A stretch of 64,000 bases of DNA, from NCBI GenBank assembly GCA_947455485.1, contig CANGNV010000004.1, positions 1-64,000 on the forward strand, read 5' to 3'. Within the stretch, counting starts at the first letter, position 1, and every line of letters begins with the position of its first letter. The position numbers were made by a program, and so were the translations under genes. Below, piece after piece: positions 43,476 through 51,958 of this stretch. The notes under the pieces were generated by a model. The model was not told where the DNA came from and made no database searches. It worked only from the letters and a program-made list of their open reading frames with translations. Source of the DNA: Burkholderiaceae bacterium. GTDB taxonomy: Bacteria > Pseudomonadota > Gammaproteobacteria > Burkholderiales > Burkholderiaceae.

Positions 43476-44069
43476 TTATGAAACGATTACAAACCAAGTT
43501 GAGTTGTGTGATTGAGCAACCATCAAAAACAACATTGGTACAGAAAGCATTGTGTTGAAGCGTGAAGTCAACATCGCAATACGTGCTGACTTTGCTTTAA
43601 CGTCCGGCTCAACAGCAACGATGCCTAGGGCACGCTTTTGATTTGGCCAAATAATGAACCAAACGTTGAAGGCCATTACCAAAGCAATCCACATGCCTAA
43701 ACCGATAGCGCGGAATGGAGCTTGCAAGGTAAACGCCTGATGAGCGTAACCATTCAACACTGACAAGATCAACCCGCTAACAACGGTAAATAAGGCTGCC
43801 CAGCGGAACCAAAATAATGCTGTTGGAGCAATTACTTTGCCAATAGCAGGCTTTTGCTCATCTGGAATTTTTGGCATGGAAGGAATCTGCACAAAATTGA
43901 AATACCAAAGCAAGCCGATCCACATCACACCAACCATCACGTGAATCCAGCGGAACAAGAATGGCAATTCAATAGAGCTGAGGTTTGCACCTAAAGCCAA
44001 AACAATTAAAACAAGGAGTACAAAACCAGCTAAAACTGTACGTCCTAATGAGGTCAAAATGGATGACAT
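43476..44069 (-). CDS. puuD: PuuD-like membrane protein (urate oxidase N-domain family)
   Basis: A 197-residue inner membrane protein with five or six helices. FLFRWIHVMVGVMWIGLLWYFNFVQIPSM matches the Urate_ox_N domain of PuuD, a membrane urate oxidase that couples to a c-type cytochrome. The usual C-terminal cytochrome c domain is absent. In this clade the protein occurs without purine-catabolism neighbours; function is open. WPNQKRALG and HNSTWFVIVS close the protein. Confidence 0.7.
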   Translation of the reverse strand: MSSILTSLGRTVLAGFVLLVLIVLALGANLSSIELPFLFRWIHVMVGVMWIGLLWYFNFVQIPSMPKIPDEQKPAIGKVIAPTALFWFRWAALFTVVSGLILSVLNGYAHQAFTLQAPFRAIGLGMWIALVMAFNVWFIIWPNQKRALGIVAVEPDVKAKSARIAMLTSRFNTMLSVPMLFLMVAQSHNSTWFVIVS

Positions 44070-44150
44070 AAAGGTATCTCCTATATATAAGAATTCGTTG
44101 TAACTATAAACGATTCTGCTGTTTTTGTTTAAAGGTTAAATATTGCCGTT

Positions 44151-44927
44151 TTACTGGGCTGTCCAGCCGCCATCCATGTTCCAGGCTACTCCACGCACTT
44201 CAGAGGCATCAGGACCGCATAGGAAAACAGCCAGTGCGGCTAATTGCTCTGGGGCTACGAATTCACCTGAGGGCTGCTTCTCGGAAACCAAGGCTTTTTT
44301 GGCCTCCTCATTGGAAATCCCATCGCGTTCTGCACGTGCATCAACCTGCTTCTGAACCAGAGGGGTAAGGACCCAGCCTGGGCAAATCGCATTGCAGGTG
44401 ATTCCAGATTTAGCATTCTCGAGCGCAGTTACTTTAGTTAAACCTACGATGCCATGCTTAGCAGCTACATAAGCCGATTTTTGGGTAGAGCCAACCAAAC
44501 CATGGACTGAGGCAATATTAATAATGCGACCCCAATTACGCTTCTTCATTCCAGGTAAGGCATGGTGAGATGTGTAGAACGCTGAGCTTAAGTTAATGGC
44601 AATAATCGATTCCCACTTATCAGCTGGAAAGTCTTCAACGTTAGCTGTGTACTGAATGCCTGCATTGTTTACTAATATATCGAGTGAGCCAAAGCGTTTT
44701 TCAGTTTGCTGAATCAAGTCTTCAATCTCAGCCGGCTTGCTCATGTCGGCACCGTGATAGTCAACCTCAACACCACAGGCTTTAATAGCAGCAATAGCAG
44801 CATCTTTCTCGCCAAAGCCATTCACCATAATATTGACGCCCTGCTTTGCCAATCCAATCGCCATTGCTAAACCAATTCCGCTGGTTGAGCCGGTGACCAG
44901 CGCTGTTTTACCTTTTAAATGAGACAT
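44151..44927 (-). CDS. bdhA: 3-hydroxybutyrate dehydrogenase (SDR)
   Basis: A 258-residue short-chain dehydrogenase. TGSTSGIGLAMAIGLAKQG binds NAD(H), NNAGIQYTANVEDFPADKWESIIAINLSSAFY and IINIASVHGLVGSTQKSAYVAAKHG (Ser, Tyr, Lys triad) are the catalytic core, and NAICPGWVLTPLVQKQVDARA with EKQPSGEFV matches 3-hydroxybutyrate dehydrogenases, which oxidise D-3-hydroxybutyrate to acetoacetate. Fits PHB turnover together with the phasin-like protein at 25.3 kb. Confidence 0.87.
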   Translation of the reverse strand: MSHLKGKTALVTGSTSGIGLAMAIGLAKQGVNIMVNGFGEKDAAIAAIKACGVEVDYHGADMSKPAEIEDLIQQTEKRFGSLDILVNNAGIQYTANVEDFPADKWESIIAINLSSAFYTSHHALPGMKKRNWGRIINIASVHGLVGSTQKSAYVAAKHGIVGLTKVTALENAKSGITCNAICPGWVLTPLVQKQVDARAERDGISNEEAKKALVSEKQPSGEFVAPEQLAALAVFLCGPDASEVRGVAWNMDGGWTAQ

Positions 44928-44979
44928 GATTGTCCTCTCGGGATATTTACAAGAAAAATATAGGATACAACGGAAGAAT

Positions 44980-45483
44980 TTAGATTAGATGGAGCCAATG
45001 CCCCAATTGATGCCAAACGCTGCTGGGCACCAGGGTTAACAGCCAGGTCATCGTGAGATAGCGCAGTAGTTTGCCAATAAACATATAAATTAGGCAAGGA
45101 ACCCAAGGCAGTCTGAGCCACCCCGCAGCCAAACAAAGGGGGTCACCAAAGCCGGGTAACCACGACAAAATCAGCATCTTCGGTCCCCGCTCTTCCAGCC
45201 AGTGCTGCATTCTGCTATTGGAAGGCCCCTTAAGTGACTCGAAGCTATTGCGGCTAAGTAGTCCAAGCCACCAGTCGAACATACCCCCTAAGGTATTGCC
45301 AATAGTGGCCACCATGATGGCGACCCAATATAGATGGGGGTTGACTGACACATACCCAAAAAGTATCGGCTCAGATCCTACGGGCAGCAAGGTCGCAGAA
45401 ATAAAGGCGCTGATAAAGACTGCAGGCAAACCAACCGATGGCATCCCAAAGAAGTCAAAAAACTGACTCAGCATTTGCTCCAT
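44980..45483 (-). CDS. YqaA family membrane protein
   Basis: A 167-residue inner membrane protein. The pattern FISAFISATLLPVGSEPILFGYVS, then GNTLGGMFDWWLGL and a C-terminal PWVPCLIYMFIGKLLRYLTMTWLLTL matches YqaA/DedA-like (VTT domain) proteins, which act in membrane homeostasis or lipid scrambling. Substrate unknown. Its start lies at the left arm of an unusual inverted repeat. Confidence 0.82.
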   Translation of the reverse strand: MEQMLSQFFDFFGMPSVGLPAVFISAFISATLLPVGSEPILFGYVSVNPHLYWVAIMVATIGNTLGGMFDWWLGLLSRNSFESLKGPSNSRMQHWLEERGPKMLILSWLPGFGDPLCLAAGWLRLPWVPCLIYMFIGKLLRYLTMTWLLTLVPSSVWHQLGHWLHLI

Positions 45484-45620
45484 TAAGCAAAGACTCTAAG
45501 TGGGCTAGAAAGTAAGGATGCGACCATTCCTCAAGTATGCCCCAATAGGCATTGAGATCAGCTATATAGGCGAAGCTGGGGTCCTTTTTGAGTCGCCCAC
45601 ACTTTTAGATTCTTGCTTAA
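45483..45620. other. Candidate structured RNA/inverted-repeat region
   Basis: The divergent gap between YqaA and the acyl-CoA dehydrogenase is rich in inverted repeats. An outer imperfect stem joins TTAAGCAAAGACTCTAAGTG (45483-45502) with a reverse complement at 45595-45620 (GTGGGC at 45500-45505 pairs perfectly with GCCCAC). Inside, ATGCC-CCAATA-GGCAT (45537-45552, extended by TCAA/TGA) and CAGCT-N10-AGCTG (45559-45578) form two hairpins. A C7T7 tract follows at ~45644. No ORF fits. Could be a structured leader, an sRNA or protein-binding DNA. Confidence 0.4.
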
Positions 45621-45676
45621 ACTGTAGGGATTCGCATATTTGCTAACCCCCCCTTTTTTTATTGATAGATCGCCAA

Positions 45677-46846
45677 ATGAATCACCCTATCCCCAAGCCA
45701 GACCAATACCAAGATATGCGGGAAGCCTTGCGCGACCTTTGCGGCAGTTTTGACTCCGCTTATTGGCAAAAGGTAGACCATGAAAGAGCCTACCCAGAGG
45801 CCTTTGTTGATGCCATGGCACAGGCAGGTTGGCTAGCAGCTTTAATCCCAGAAGAATTCGGTGGCTCTGGCTTAGGCCTAGCTGAAGCCTCAGTCATCAT
45901 GGAAGAGATTAATTTCTCAGGTGGCAATGCAGGCTCTTGCCATGGTCAGATGTACAACATGGGCACCTTGTTGCGCCATGGCTCTGATACCCAAAAGAAG
46001 CTCTACCTCCCCAAAATCGCTACAGGCGAATTACGTCTCCAGACTATGGCCGTCACCGAGCCTACTACTGGCACTGATACCACCAAACTCAAAACTACTG
46101 CCGTCAAGAAGGGTGACAAGTATGTGGTCAATGGTCAGAAGGTTTGGATCTCCCGCATTCAGCATTCTGATTTAATGATTCTGCTGGCGCGCACTACACC
46201 CCTAGCAGAAGTGAAGAAAAAATCAGAGGGTATGTCGATCTTTATCGTTGATCTTAAAGATGCGATTGGCAAAGGTATGGCAATTCAGCCGATTGCCAAT
46301 ATGGTGAATCATGAAACCAATGAAGTCTTCTTTGACAACCTAGAAATTCCTGCTGAGAATTTGATTGGCGAAGAAGGTCAAGGATTTAAATACATTCTTG
46401 ATGGACTCAATGCTGAGCGCACACTGATCGCTGCCGAATGCATTGGCGATGCTTACTGGTTTGTGGATAAAGCACGTCGCTATGCAAATGAGCGCGTGGT
46501 ATTTGATCGTCCGATTGGCAAGAACCAAGGTATTCAGTTTCCGATTGCGGATTCTTATATCGAAACAGAAGCGGCCAACCTGATGCGCTTTAAAGCCTGT
46601 GAGCTTTTTGATGCCAAGCAAGCATGTGGTGCCGAATCCAATATGGCCAAGTACCTGGCTGCAAAAGCATCATGGGAGGCAGCTAACGTTTGCCTGCAAA
46701 CCCATGGTGGCTTTGGGTTCGCCAACGAGTACGATGTTGAGCGTAAGTTCCGAGAAACCCGCCTCTACCAAGTGGCTCCAATTTCAACTAATTTAATTTA
46801 TTCCTATGTTGCCGAGCATGTCCTTGGCCTCCCCCGCTCCTTTTAA
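45677..46846 (+). CDS. Acyl-CoA dehydrogenase, IVD/LCAD-type base
   Basis: A 389-residue FAD enzyme. Starts at the ATG 45677; a TTG five codons earlier exists. MAVTEPTTGTDTTKLKTTA and VNGQKVWISR are family signatures, as is HGGFGFANEYDVERKFRETR. The usual C-terminal catalytic Glu (YEG position) is Gln here (LYQVAP); E247 in GLNAERTLIAA corresponds to the isovaleryl-CoA/long-chain acyl-CoA dehydrogenase base, so that site is used. Paired with a class III CoA-transferase. Substrate unknown, branched or long-chain acyl-CoA likely. Confidence 0.87.
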   Translation: MNHPIPKPDQYQDMREALRDLCGSFDSAYWQKVDHERAYPEAFVDAMAQAGWLAALIPEEFGGSGLGLAEASVIMEEINFSGGNAGSCHGQMYNMGTLLRHGSDTQKKLYLPKIATGELRLQTMAVTEPTTGTDTTKLKTTAVKKGDKYVVNGQKVWISRIQHSDLMILLARTTPLAEVKKKSEGMSIFIVDLKDAIGKGMAIQPIANMVNHETNEVFFDNLEIPAENLIGEEGQGFKYILDGLNAERTLIAAECIGDAYWFVDKARRYANERVVFDRPIGKNQGIQFPIADSYIETEAANLMRFKACELFDAKQACGAESNMAKYLAAKASWEAANVCLQTHGGFGFANEYDVERKFRETRLYQVAPISTNLIYSYVAEHVLGLPRSF

Positions 46847-46888
46847 TTTTTTAGTTCTTTTCATTTTTTAAGTTGGGTTAGCAATTAC

Positions 46889-48073
46889 ATGAGCATTCGC
46901 CCTTTAGATGGCATCACCGTGGTTTCTCTGGAGCACGCTATCGCAGCTCCTTTTTGTACGCGCCAATTGGCAGATTTGGGCGCACGAGTCATTAAGGTCG
47001 AGCGACCAGGGGCGGGTGACTTTGCGCGTGCGTACGATGAGCGCGTTAGTGGCATGTCATCCCACTTCACCTGGGTGAATCGCTCCAAAGAAAGCTTGAC
47101 CTTAGATCTCAAACAAGAATCCGCACTAACAGCACTCAAGACACTTCTAAAAACAGCTGACGTGCTAGTACAAAACTTGGCGCCCGGTGCTGCAGCACGC
47201 ATGGGACTGACTGCAGAACTCCTGCAGAAAGACAATCCAGGCTTAATTTTGTGCGACATCTCAGGCTACGGAAATAATGGTCCTTATCGCGATAAAAAAG
47301 CGTATGACCTACTGATTCAAAGTGAGGCTGGATTCTTATCCGTTACCGGTACTCCAGAAAATCCCAGCAAAGCAGGAAACTCCATTGCCGATATTGCCGC
47401 AGGCATGTATGCCTACACCAACGTTCTGGCAGCTCTTTTACAAAGAGGCAAGACTGGTAAGGGCTCCACGATCGACGTATCTATGCTTGAATCACTCGGC
47501 GAATGGATGAGCTACCCGCTCTACTATGCCTATGAAGGCGCTACTCCCCCTCCTCGCAATGGCGCATCTCATGCCACGATCTACCCTTATGGCCCGTTTA
47601 AAGCAGGTGATGGCGGTACCGTCATGTTGGGTCTACAAAACGACCGTGAATGGGTTTTATTCTGCGAAGTGGTGCTCGGGAATCAGGCGCTTGCCAAAGA
47701 TGAACGTTTTGATAAGAACTTCAAGCGCAATGAAAAGCGAGATGAACTACTCTCGATCATTGACGCCTGTTTTAGCAAGCTAACCACCGAACAAGTTATT
47801 GCAAAATTAGATGAAGCTCAAATTGCTAACGCCCGTCTCAATGATATGCAAGGCTTATGGAATCACGATCAACTCAAAGCGCGTGATCGTTGGGTGCAAG
47901 TCGGATCGCCTGTGGGCCCTATTCCAGCTATGCTACCCCCAGGTAGCAATAGCAGCTTCGACTACCGCATGGATGAGATCCCATCGGTAGGTCAGCACAC
48001 TAATGCAATCCTGGGTGAACTTGGCATTAGTGCGAGCGAGATTGAGACGATGCGCGCGCAGGGAGCCATTTAA
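46889..48073 (+). CDS. Class III CoA-transferase (CaiB/BaiF family)
   Basis: A 394-residue enzyme moving CoA between carboxylates. Family signatures: LDGITVVSLEHAIAAPFCTRQLADLGARVIKVERPGAGDFAR, LILCDISGYG, and the catalytic D140 in KAYDLLIQSEAGFLSVTG. Close spacing (43 bases) to the acyl-CoA dehydrogenase suggests they activate and oxidise one acid. Substrate cannot be inferred. Overlaps the convergent cardiolipin synthase by 4 bases. Confidence 0.87.
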   Translation: MSIRPLDGITVVSLEHAIAAPFCTRQLADLGARVIKVERPGAGDFARAYDERVSGMSSHFTWVNRSKESLTLDLKQESALTALKTLLKTADVLVQNLAPGAAARMGLTAELLQKDNPGLILCDISGYGNNGPYRDKKAYDLLIQSEAGFLSVTGTPENPSKAGNSIADIAAGMYAYTNVLAALLQRGKTGKGSTIDVSMLESLGEWMSYPLYYAYEGATPPPRNGASHATIYPYGPFKAGDGGTVMLGLQNDREWVLFCEVVLGNQALAKDERFDKNFKRNEKRDELLSIIDACFSKLTTEQVIAKLDEAQIANARLNDMQGLWNHDQLKARDRWVQVGSPVGPIPAMLPPGSNSSFDYRMDEIPSVGQHTNAILGELGISASEIETMRAQGAI

Positions 48074-49545
48074 AGTAAGGGTGAAGCTAAGTGTGCCGCG
48101 TTCTCTAACAAGACACGCCAATGTGGTCGCTTAGCCCAGCTTACTGGATTCACCATATCTGATTGTGCCAAGTAGGAGTCAATCAGAGTTTCGAGTTTGG
48201 CGCAAAACTCATCGTTGTATACGATTAAGCTGATTTCAAAATTCAGACGCAAGCTGCGTTGGTCAAAATTAACTGAACCGAATATCGCGACACGCTTATC
48301 TATTAATAAGCTCTTCGTATGCAATAGTCCACCATGAAATTCAGCGATATTGACGCCAGCATTCATGAGATCAGCATAAAAGCTTCGGCTACTCCAGGCG
48401 ACTAGCGTGGAATCATTTAATTTCGGAACAATGAGAGTGACATTTACGCCCCGACCCGCCGCTGCCATCAATGCCTGAATCAAGCCATCATCCGGGCCAA
48501 AGTAAGGTGTCGTAATGGTGAGCTCTTTACGTGCATCCATGATGGCGGATAACAGCACTTGATACAAGATATCGTCGCGGTAGACTGGACCAGATGAAAA
48601 CTCCTGTGCCAACGCTTTACCCTCTATTGGAGTTGCAGCTGGCGCCACATCATTGAAGTGCGTAATCTTCGGATTGTCTACACTCCAGTCAAATGAGAAA
48701 GTCAGCTCAAATTGGGATGCTACCGGACCTTCAATTCTGACCATCGCATCAACCCATTCCCCAACCCCTGAATCTTGCTTGAAGCTGCGTGGATCGACCA
48801 TGTTCATACTGCCAGTCCAAACGACGGCGTTATCAATCACAAATATTTTTCGATGCAAGCGAAGATCAGCACGTCGAAATTGGAAACGGCCAATCTGAAT
48901 TGGCAAGGCCTCTGTCACTTCAATTCCAGCATCCCTGAAACGCTTCGGCCAATTCGATTTAAACCAGTCCTTACTGCCTAAGGAATCTAATAGCACTTTA
49001 CAAGCTACGCCTCGCTTAGCTGCCGCAATTAAGGCCTCACCAACACGATCAGCATCACCGCCCAGAGCCCATATATAGAATTCCAAATGCAGTGTTGTTT
49101 TCGCTTGATTAATCTCATCAATAAATAGCTGCAAGATCTTAAGAGAGCTCGTAAACAATTCAATCTTATTGCCAGCAATTACCGGTGAGCCATTATTCGA
49201 CTCCGCCAATAGACTTAGGGCTCTACCCTCGATTGGCAATAACTGCTTATCAGCCTGGTAGCGCTGTCGCATATTTTCAGTAATAGCCGCGTATTCTTTA
49301 TCCATGCGAATAATTTTTCGGGTCAGCTTGCGACCTACGGGACGCTCACCAATCAAAATATACAAACCAATTCCAAGCAATGGAACGAGAACCACAATCA
49401 GAAACCATGCAAGGACAACACCAACCGGCCTTCTAACCGAAATCAATCTGAATCCAAACAAAAGCACAATAGCAATGTGCAGAAGCGGAACCCAGATTAA
49501 AGAGAGGCCGAAGGTGGTTCCCAGTAAATAATTTAAAAAACTCAT
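48070..49545 (-). CDS. clsA: Cardiolipin synthase (ClsA type)
   Basis: A 491-residue phospholipase D superfamily enzyme. Two N-terminal transmembrane helices, then two HKD sites: LHRKIFVIDNAVVWTGSMN (first) and LHTKSLLIDKRVAIFGSVNFDQRS (second). It condenses two phosphatidylglycerols into cardiolipin. Four-base overlap with the next gene upstream (49542-50294) shows operon structure; a CoA-transferase converges. Confidence 0.92.
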   Translation of the reverse strand: MSFLNYLLGTTFGLSLIWVPLLHIAIVLLFGFRLISVRRPVGVVLAWFLIVVLVPLLGIGLYILIGERPVGRKLTRKIIRMDKEYAAITENMRQRYQADKQLLPIEGRALSLLAESNNGSPVIAGNKIELFTSSLKILQLFIDEINQAKTTLHLEFYIWALGGDADRVGEALIAAAKRGVACKVLLDSLGSKDWFKSNWPKRFRDAGIEVTEALPIQIGRFQFRRADLRLHRKIFVIDNAVVWTGSMNMVDPRSFKQDSGVGEWVDAMVRIEGPVASQFELTFSFDWSVDNPKITHFNDVAPAATPIEGKALAQEFSSGPVYRDDILYQVLLSAIMDARKELTITTPYFGPDDGLIQALMAAAGRGVNVTLIVPKLNDSTLVAWSSRSFYADLMNAGVNIAEFHGGLLHTKSLLIDKRVAIFGSVNFDQRSLRLNFEISLIVYNDEFCAKLETLIDSYLAQSDMVNPVSWAKRPHWRVLLENAAHLASPLL

Positions 49546-50294
49546 ACGATTTCCAGTTCCGCCGTAATACCTAGGTGATCAGATAATTTAAGCCATTCAT
49601 ACAAGACTTTTGCAGAATGGATTTTTAGACCTCGCACATAAATCCGATCCATCGGAAGCATTGGCTTCACGCTTGGAAAAGTTTTTGCAGGAGAGCCGGT
49701 AAGAACCTCAAATACTTCATTAAAACCAGCCGCTTGCATTGGAGCGCTCACACGATTACGCCAATCATTAAAGTCGCCCGCCACAATGGTTGGACCGCCA
49801 CCCGCAAGAGTATCAATGTAACGAATGATCTCATCTAATTGACGCTCCCGTCCTCTTTCAAATAAAGCCAGATGCACACAAAAACAATGGATGGGTGTTG
49901 GCACGCCATCTAATTGAGTAATGCTGTGAAGTAAACCGCGCCGCTCAAATCGATAAGCTGAAATATCGTAGTTTTCACCCTTGTGCAATGGTCTTTTAGA
50001 AAGAATGGCATTGCCATGGTGACCATCGGGATACTCGACATTTTTACCGTAATGCCAATCATGCCAAAAATCTTCCGATAGAAAATGGGTTAACTCCATC
50101 AAGGGCCATTGACCAAATCGTCTGATCCGCCCTCGATGCTCTTGTTGGAGCTCTTGGAGGAAAAGCAAATCAGGATGATGGCTACGCATTTTTTGACGCA
50201 ACTCGTAAATAGTGGATTTTCTGTGTAAAGGGGATAAGCCCTTGTGCACATTCATCGTCATGACGCTAAAGCGACCTAAATGGAGCTGGCTCAT
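49542..50294 (-). CDS. Endonuclease/exonuclease/phosphatase family protein
   Basis: A 250-residue cytosolic EEP-fold hydrolase (YbhP-like). MTMNVHKGL, LFLQELQQEHRG (Glu metal ligand), HGNAILSKRP, VHLALFERGRERQL and GDFNDWRNRV (Asp-x-Asn) are visible, ending with SDHLGITAELEIV (Asp-His). In enterobacteria ybhP adjoins clsB, and here it adjoins clsA with a 4-base overlap; a role in lipid metabolism is possible. Upstream gene's stop meets its start (shared base 50294). Confidence 0.85.
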   Translation of the reverse strand: MSQLHLGRFSVMTMNVHKGLSPLHRKSTIYELRQKMRSHHPDLLFLQELQQEHRGRIRRFGQWPLMELTHFLSEDFWHDWHYGKNVEYPDGHHGNAILSKRPLHKGENYDISAYRFERRGLLHSITQLDGVPTPIHCFCVHLALFERGRERQLDEIIRYIDTLAGGGPTIVAGDFNDWRNRVSAPMQAAGFNEVFEVLTGSPAKTFPSVKPMLPMDRIYVRGLKIHSAKVLYEWLKLSDHLGITAELEIV

Positions 50295-50494
50295 TAAAAC
50301 TGTCCTGCAGCGCGTTGCCGTCTTACACGCGCCAAATAGATTTCGCCTTCAACCAAGTCCTGGCATTGCATGCACTTATTACAAATGGAGGCCTGCTCAC
50401 GCAACTCATCAATAGAGTCGATCGGATGCTCATCGAGATATTCACGAAGATCGACATCGAGGACCTCGTTGCAGAGGCAAATGACTTCAGCCAT
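50294..50494 (-). CDS. BFD-like [2Fe-2S] protein
   Basis: A 66-residue protein with C6-x-C8 (CLC) and C38-x2-C41-x2-C44 (CNKCMQC), the Fer2_BFD pattern of bacterioferritin-associated ferredoxin, plus one extra cysteine. Such proteins donate electrons to release iron from bacterioferritin or act in other redox modules. It starts the clsA operon; no bacterioferritin gene is near. Divergent from tupB, so its promoter region adjoins tungstate permease. Confidence 0.8.
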   Translation of the reverse strand: MAEVICLCNEVLDVDLREYLDEHPIDSIDELREQASICNKCMQCQDLVEGEIYLARVRRQRAAGQF

Positions 50495-50559
50495 AAGTTA
50501 AAAAGGGGAAATTGTTTGCATTTATGCCATTTTGCCACCGCCTTGCTAGAATCGAGCCC

Positions 50560-51255
50560 ATGTTTACGACCTTTCAGGACGCCTTCGGACTGCTTGTGCA
50601 TTTAGATGCAGGGGTGGTTGGCATCGTGTTGGTCTCACTTCAGGTTAGTTTGAGCGCCCTGCTACTGGGCACCCTACTTGGCCTACCAATTGGCGCCCTG
50701 CTGGCAACGGAAGAATTTAATGGCAAAAAGACAATTACGGTCACCCTAAATACCTTAATGGGCGTTCCAACGGTGATTGTTGGCGTAGTCGTTTACCTTC
50801 TACTCTCGCGAACAGGGCCCTTGGGGGTGTGGGGCTGGCTTTTTACACCTAAGGGCATGATCGTAGCCCAAACACTGCTGACAACCCCTCTCATTGCCGC
50901 CCTAAGCCGCCAAACCCTAGAGGATTCCTGGAGAATTCATCGGGATTCGTTTAGGGCACTTCGACTACCTAGGCTTTCTGCCCTGAAATGGCTTATTTGG
51001 GACTGCCGTTTCTCCCTGACGATTGCCATTCTGGCTGGCCTAGCCAGAGCAATATCTGAGGTGGGCGCTGTCATGATCGTAGGCGGCAATATTGACCACT
51101 CTACCCGCACCATGACTACGGCAATCGCACTAGAAACTAGCAAGGGAGACCTACCGTTGGCTCTAGCCTTAGGCATCGTTCTACTGGGTATTGTGTTGCT
51201 GGCAAACCTATTTACATTCGCAGTGCGCCAAGTTGCGGAGCGTCGCTATGGTTAA
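50560..51255 (+). CDS. tupB: Tungstate ABC transporter permease TupB
   Basis: A 231-residue inner membrane permease with five or six helices. The ABC cytosolic EAA-type loop is LEDSWRIHRDSFRALRLPRLSALKWLIWDCRFSLTIAIL, and GLARAISEVGAVMIVGGNI is the TupB/ModB-like helix core. The start at the ATG 50560 removes 16 improbable upstream residues. Its ATG/stop overlaps tupC. TupA is at 13403; this permease is therefore split from its receptor by ~36 kb. Confidence 0.9.
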   Translation: MFTTFQDAFGLLVHLDAGVVGIVLVSLQVSLSALLLGTLLGLPIGALLATEEFNGKKTITVTLNTLMGVPTVIVGVVVYLLLSRTGPLGVWGWLFTPKGMIVAQTLLTTPLIAALSRQTLEDSWRIHRDSFRALRLPRLSALKWLIWDCRFSLTIAILAGLARAISEVGAVMIVGGNIDHSTRTMTTAIALETSKGDLPLALALGIVLLGIVLLANLFTFAVRQVAERRYG

Positions 51256-51958
51256 GTTAGCAACTGAATTCAAGCGTTACATAGAGCTTAAGGATGTCAT
51301 CGTCAAAAGCGATGGGCGCATCATCTTAGATATTCCGCATGCAGTCATTCCGGCAGATCGAATCTGCGCCTGCATTGGTCCTAATGGTGCCGGAAAGACA
51401 ACGCTACTGAAACTACTTGATGGCTTGATTAAACCTGATTCCGGAACAGTGACTTATTCAACTGTAGGCATCCGCTCATCCCTAGTGCTCCACCACACAC
51501 CAATGATCAAAGCCTCAGCAAGAACCAACCTTGCGATGGTCAAAGACTACGATTCTTCTATTGATTCAATCCAGGTTGATGGAGTCATTGAGCAAATCGG
51601 CTTAAGCCATCTTGCAAACAGCCCCGCACATAAACTATCGGCAGGTGAAAGACAAAAGCTTTGCTTGGGCAGAGCCATTTTGCAAAAGCCTAATTTGGTT
51701 TTGCTGGATGAACCTACGGCCAACCTAGATCCCAATACAACAGAGCAAGTTGAAGAAATGATTCGTCAATTCAAGCTTCAAGGCTCAGATGTGATCTTCA
51801 CATCCCATCAACTTGCACAAGTACAAAGGTTGGCGGAGTACATTATCTTTATTGATCAGGGCCAGATAAAAGAAAAAGGACCCGTAGGTCCTTTCTTTGC
51901 CGATCCTCAGACTCAAGCAGCTAAGCGCTACTTACATCAAGAATTACTGAGCGACTAA
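51248..51958 (+). CDS. tupC: Tungstate ABC transporter ATP-binding protein TupC
   Basis: A 236-residue ATPase: Walker A CIGPNGAGKTTLLK, signature KLSAGERQKLCLGRAILQ, Walker B NLVLLDEPTANLDP, and a conserved His in FTSHQLAQV. Overlaps the tupB stop by 8 bases, so the two are co-translated. No C-terminal Mop domain is present, unlike ModC. Ends directly (0 bases) before the stop of the convergent small protein. Confidence 0.92.
   Translation: MVKLATEFKRYIELKDVIVKSDGRIILDIPHAVIPADRICACIGPNGAGKTTLLKLLDGLIKPDSGTVTYSTVGIRSSLVLHHTPMIKASARTNLAMVKDYDSSIDSIQVDGVIEQIGLSHLANSPAHKLSAGERQKLCLGRAILQKPNLVLLDEPTANLDPNTTEQVEEMIRQFKLQGSDVIFTSHQLAQVQRLAEYIIFIDQGQIKEKGPVGPFFADPQTQAAKRYLHQELLSD

Noticed and set aside
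46885-47259. 124-residue minus-strand ORF over the CoA-transferase
   Set aside because: Antisense of the conserved N-terminus of the class III CoA-transferase.
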